The translations under genes and the position numbers were made by a program. Shown one piece after another: positions 60,551-64,000 of a stretch of DNA of 64,000 bases. Numbering within the stretch: the first letter of the stretch is position 1; each line of letters starts with the position of its first letter. Under the pieces are notes generated by a model. It was given only the letters and a program-made list of their open reading frames with translations. It was not told the DNA's origin and made no database searches. The DNA is from Tretioscincus oriximinensis (Eukaryota; Chordata; Lepidosauria; Squamata; Gymnophthalmidae), in contig JAJVDF010000258.1 in the NCBI GenBank assembly GCA_022410635.1, forward strand, positions 318,779 through 382,778. Direction: 5' to 3'.

Positions 60551-60975
60551 AATAGTCCAGGATTTTCTTAAGAACATTGGGGGGGGAAAACATCATTGTT
60601 CATAATTTCAGAGCAATACACATACATTATTATTTTTTATTCTCCCGAAGTTATTGTATTGATCAGTACAGAAATTCTACCAGCACTTTCTCTATCTTTC
60701 TTTTGGAGAGAGGGAAGGTATGGATTTATTTAATTTTTTTATTAATGTGCATTTTTTATAACCTGTTATCTGCCCTGAAACCAATGGTGAAGGGTGGACA
60801 ACAAATCATTAAATAAATATAGAATATGATATATGTAGTTAATACATATAAAAGTATGTATATAAGCTTGTTGAATTTTTTGGTGATGCTACAAATGTAA
60901 AGATATGATTTTTTTTTCTTTAAAACTAGAAGATATTTGTTATTTTTAGTGTTGCTACTATAACTACTTATTTTT

Positions 60976-61165
60976 AGCAAAGGAGCTAGCAGCACTTTGA
61001 GACTAACTTGAGAAAAGTGGTTGGCATAAGCTTTCGTAGACAGGTCTACTTCTTCATACCTGTCTACGAAAGGTTATGCCAACTACTTTTCTCAAGTTAG
61101 TCTCAAAGTGCTGCTAGCTCCTTTGCTGGACTTTCTGCTAGACTAACACGGCTATTTCTCGGAAA
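60976..61165 (-). mobile_element. Penelope-related foldback repeat, copy C
   Basis: Arms of 70 bases (60976-61045 and 61058-61127) are complementary with only two mismatches around a 12-base loop. After the right arm comes GGACTTTCTGCTAGACTAAC, then ACGGCTATTTCTC, the same end as copies A and B. On the minus strand the centre reads ATGAAGA, GTAGACCTGTCTAC, GAAAGCTTATGCC: the hammerhead-like arrangement with the first C of the core changed to A. Confidence 0.8.
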
Positions 61166-62107
61166 TTGACTACTTATTTTTATTCAGAGAAGATAGTTTT
61201 ATCATTTTGAACCACTCATTTATTAACCTTTAGTTGCATTATCGAAAGATGTTAGTTGCTGAAATACTGAAATGGGAAGACAGGAAAAAAATAACAAAAG
61301 AATAAGCTCCCCTCCACACCCATGGTGATACCATGCAACCTTTGCTCATAGCAGTCTGTACATAATTGCTCACCTGCCTGCACTTACCTTCTTGTTGCAT
61401 GTTGGTGCCGGCGACCTACTTACAAGAAGTGTTGTGCCTCTGTGGCAACTTCCAGGACGCTGCTGTTGCACTACCATAGCTCCTGTCATGTGGCACATGA
61501 GAGCTTCTTGATTGGCAGTTGGACACCTGATCTCACACAACTTTGTGTGGAGATCGCACCATAGCTGTGGAAGTCCTCCAAACCATGCAGCAATGAGAGC
61601 AGCTTGCTGGACAACTCCACTGCTGAATCACTGAGCAGTGGGCTGTTTTTAATGCAATCTGTGCTGATGGACCATGATTCAGTGTGGCAGAGCAGCCTCC
61701 AGTACATTCTCACAGAGGTAGGTTTCTGCTGTGTGGATGCAGCCTAAGTCTCAGTATGTGAAACTGCAATGGGATCTATTGAATGTTTGGGAAGATTTAT
61801 ACACTTATATATAGGAAGTTTAATATAATGCATAAAAATTAAACAGAGAAACTATATAAAAGAAACTATATGCTCATCATATAAAAAACCTACCAGTATA
61901 TACTTTATATATAAAGAAATTCTATATATAATATAAAGAAACTGTACAGAGACTTATATTTTACTTCCCACCCCTCTCTTTTCACATTCCATGGAATTAT
62001 TAGACTTTTCTCTCTTAATTTGGTCTTTTGGTTTGAACATCAGGTAAAGGCTTTGATATTGTAGCTACCTTTTTATGGTCTCTAAAACCTTTTTCTCTTA
62101 ATCCTAG

Positions 62108-62231
62108 GTTTGATGCTGATACAACAGAACTTCACAGTTGGATGACCCGCTCAGAAGCTGTACTCCAGAGCCCTGAGTTTGCAATATACAGAAAAGAAGG
62201 GAACTTGTCAGATCTCAGAGAAAGAGTTAAT
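62108..62231 (+). CDS. DMD: DMD exon 18: start of spectrin repeat R4
   Basis: 124 bp, the human length. The first base completes the Arg codon begun in exon 17 (AG + G), then 41 codons to a codon boundary. The translation FDADTTELHSWMTRSEAVLQ, then SPEFAIYRKEGNLSDLRERV, then N is helix 1 of R4 with its conserved Trp (HSWMTRSEAVLQSPEFA). The donor is GTAGGG, weak at +5 and +6. Exon 19 is not in the remaining 1.8 kb. Confidence 0.97.
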
Positions 62232-64000
62232 GTAGGGAAACATTTATATATACTAAATAATCTGTATTAAATATGTAAACAGTTTGGGATATGCTAACCT
62301 GCTTCCAGTGGATCTCCTAATTGTAGCATAAGTCTTACCTTTACTTTTTGCTTTTTATAAACTTATCAAGAGAATACAGATAAAAATATAATTCACACCC
62401 ACTGCATCTGTTTCAATGATACACCAAAGAACAGACTGTCTAACTGCACAATTGCACTGTGTCTTCACCTATGTAAACGTTTGGTCTCCACAGCTGGCAA
62501 CCTCTAGCTGTTTCCTTTCCTTTCTGTTGTTCTTTGTTCCTGAGCATAAACTCTCTTTCTTTCCCTTGTGCACTCTTTATAATAGTGCTCATATGTGCAA
62601 ATCTTTCTCAGTGCAATTATTGCCAGCAAGTATAAACATAAGCCTTAGAATCGTCTCCTTCTATATTCTAGCAAGGGAGTCTTGTAGCACTTTAGAGACT
62701 AACAAGAAGAGGATGAGAAGCATGAGCTTTTGGTAGGGGAAATTGCCAGAACAGACTATATGTAGCAAACTGAATTTAGAAATAACAACTAACATGTGAG
62801 CGTAGGTAGGGGGATTAATCAGGCCAGATACGTGGAGGAAAGTGCCTCAACATAAGAGGTGCAAGTGTAACAATAAAATATATGCAGAAAAGTGTAGAGA
62901 AGTGAGATGTTGATTGGTGTTATAATGTGTGTAGTGTGTTTGAAAACTATTGTCTCTATTAAATCCCTTGTCAATGGGCTAGAATTTGTGAAAGTAGTCC
63001 AATTCTGTTATTTTTCTTTCAAATCATGTTCTGAGATCTGAAGTGGGATGCCTTAGTGTGTTCTGTAACAACTGTTTGTGTGTTGCTATTCCAAATATCT
63101 GACTTGTATCCATTTATTCTCTGGCACAGAGATTGCCTTGTTTGCCCAATATAAAGTCCTGAAGAGACAGTGAATAGAATATATCACATTAGAGAATGAG
63201 CAAGTGAATGTGTTTTTAATATTGTGGATGGTGTTATTAGATCCTGTGATGACATTATCAGAGTGGATGTGTAAACAGAGTTAACATCTCGGTTTCTATC
63301 TCTTCATCTGTGCTTTGCATCTTCCTTTAAGCAACGAAAATGTTCTGAANATAGGGGGTTGTCTCTAGCTGAGCATAAGCCTGCCACCAAGGTCTCTTGA
63401 AAGGGCAGAATTGTTATCTAGGATAGGTTGCAGTTTATTAATGGTCTCTATTAGAGGTCTTTGTTGACCACTAGTGAAGTTCTGTTGTTGTCTGTTTTAA
63501 TTCAGAATAGATTGGTTTGGGTACCATTCTGGCTATATTGATTTGTTGTTTTACTTCTTGTAATGTGTACTGTAACTTGAGGAATTCGTTTTGTTGTACT
63601 AAGGCTTTATTTGCATTAGACCTTTTGAAACAGAATGGAAAACGGAATTGAGAGTTTCAAATTGAAAACAAAGTGAGGATTAAAAATGCAGCCAAACCTA
63701 CCTCAACATCCACTCCATGTTACAGTCCCCATTTTAGATTTGAGCACAGTAGCGAGTGCTCAAATCTTCCCCACAGGAAGCCTGCTGAGGAATCTGTTTT
63801 TCTGGTAAGGGGGAGCGAGCAAGCAGCTGAGGGAATGTCAACTAAGGAGCCCTTCACCCCGCCCCCTCGCTTGTTTGGCTCCTCGCAGTTTGAGGCTGAA
63901 AGTGGGTTTCTGCCGGAATAGGAAGCAAGGGTGGCAGCTGGGATCTGGGTATGTGTGTCCTTGGGCGACCTCCTCCCTCCCTCCATCCCTCCTTTCTTTC
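62232..64000 (+). other. DMD: DMD intron 18, 5' part
   Basis: 1.8 kb of intron. Most of it is the Penelope-like element at 62671-63640. 62232-62670 holds nothing nameable. The last 250 bases (63750-64000) are more GC-rich with a CCCTCCCTCCATCCCTCC stretch and overlapping chance frames on both strands. No exon 19 is seen. Confidence 0.9.
62671..63640 (-). mobile_element. Penelope-like element, 3' part with GIY-YIG endonuclease remnant
   Basis: On the minus strand, broken frames give in order: SRDLGGRLMLS (the worn LGGRPVLAHRQ motif); CLHIHSDNVITGSNNTIHN; FTCSFSNVIYSIHC; and, after a one-base shift, 63159-63028, a 44-codon open stretch GLYIGQTRQSLCQRINGYKS that contains the YIGQT motif of the GIY-YIG endonuclease. 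This order is that of the C-terminal half of Penelope-like retroelements. The 3' end (62671-62740 on the plus strand, GCAAGGGAGTCTTGTAGCAC and AGAGACTAACAAG) matches the arms of the foldback repeats A-C. The reverse transcriptase is absent and stops are common, so it is dead. Confidence 0.85.

Larger units (their letters stand above)
54274..62107 (+). other. DMD: DMD intron 17
   Basis: 7.8-kb intron. It contains an imperfect inverted repeat of about 520 bases (54342-54864), an L1 (57180-60550) and a Penelope-related foldback (60976-61165). 54870-57170, 60560-60970 and 61170-62107 hold nothing certain. A SINE/LINE-like tail (CTGCCCTGAAACCAATGG... AATAAATA) may lie near 60765-60815. The acceptor is TCTTAATCCTAG. 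Confidence 0.92.
1..64000 (+). other. DMD: DMD (dystrophin) gene, internal part: intron 7 to intron 18
   Basis: The whole window lies inside one gene. Eleven exons on the + strand, each bounded by AG and GT and joined in compatible phase, encode a continuous stretch of dystrophin. Dystrophin is the large cytoskeletal protein that links actin under the muscle membrane to the dystroglycan complex. The encoded part runs from the end of the second calponin-homology domain through hinge 1, spectrin-like repeats R1-R3, hinge 2 and the first part of R4. Exon lengths match the human gene as I know it, except exon 8 (one codon shorter) and exon 9 (two codons longer). Utrophin, the paralogue, is excluded by the hinge sequences, above all the proline run followed by KKRQ in exon 17. 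No promoter, first exon or last exon is present. Confidence 0.97.

Noticed and set aside
12195..62231. The gene could be utrophin, the dystrophin paralogue
   Set aside because: Hinge 1 (KPRFKSYAYTQAAYV) and hinge 2 (PPPPP followed by KKRQ) are dystrophin-specific and the exon lengths follow DMD.
63673..63986. Opposing frames in the GC-richer end of the window, as a possible exon or promoter
   Set aside because: They do not match dystrophin exon 19, there is no consistent acceptor/donor pair, and the sequence is low-complexity CT-rich at the end.

Overview
This is vertebrate genomic DNA, AT-rich and intron-dominated. It carries eleven consecutive coding exons of the dystrophin gene (DMD) on the + strand. 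By the human numbering these are exons 8 to 18. They were identified by translating the sequence between consensus splice sites and comparing with what is known of dystrophin: the end of the actin-binding CH2 domain, hinge 1, spectrin-like repeats R1-R3, the PPPPP/KKRQ hinge 2, and the start of R4. All splice phases agree and no exon has a frameshift or stop, so the gene looks functional. The hinge sequences fit dystrophin and not its paralogue utrophin.

The host is most likely a squamate reptile (lizard or gecko type). The introns are loaded with CR1 LINEs, including copies ending in the octamer TTCTTATG and copies ending in CTATGATT-type repeats. There are also L2 LINEs, L1 LINEs, tRNA-derived SINEs, a Penelope-like element, a hAT element with an intact 8-bp target duplication, and short foldback elements. 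I infer the group from this mix; I cannot name the species.

Layout: 1-12194 is the 3' part of intron 7 (an inverted L1 pair, CR1 and SINE fragments, a 22-bp perfect hairpin). Exon 8 is 12195-12373, exon 9 is 15913-16047, exon 10 is 26639-26827, exon 11 is 27124-27305, exon 12 is 38484-38634 and exon 13 is 41085-41204. Exons 14 (46004-46105) and 15 (46196-46303) are split by a 90-bp intron. Exon 16 is 51232-51411, exon 17 is 54098-54273 and exon 18 is 62108-62231. After that, intron 18 runs off the end. Intron 9 holds a 2.9-kb CR1 with another CR1 inside it and a hAT element with a CR1 inside it. Intron 11 holds a pair of LTR-like repeats in opposite orientation and a decayed LINE of a different clade. 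Intron 17 holds a long inverted repeat and a 3.4-kb L1. Intron 18 holds a decayed Penelope-like element with a readable GIY-YIG motif.

There is one host gene here and no operon-like or defence system. The most unusual material is mobile: short foldback repeats in introns 11, 13 and 17 whose arms match the end of the Penelope-like element and whose centres resemble a hammerhead-ribozyme core, plus a roughly 520-bp imperfect palindrome just downstream of exon 17. All other open reading frames are chance or transposon-derived. Single N bases are scattered through the window; one falls in exon 14 but at a codon position where it does not matter.
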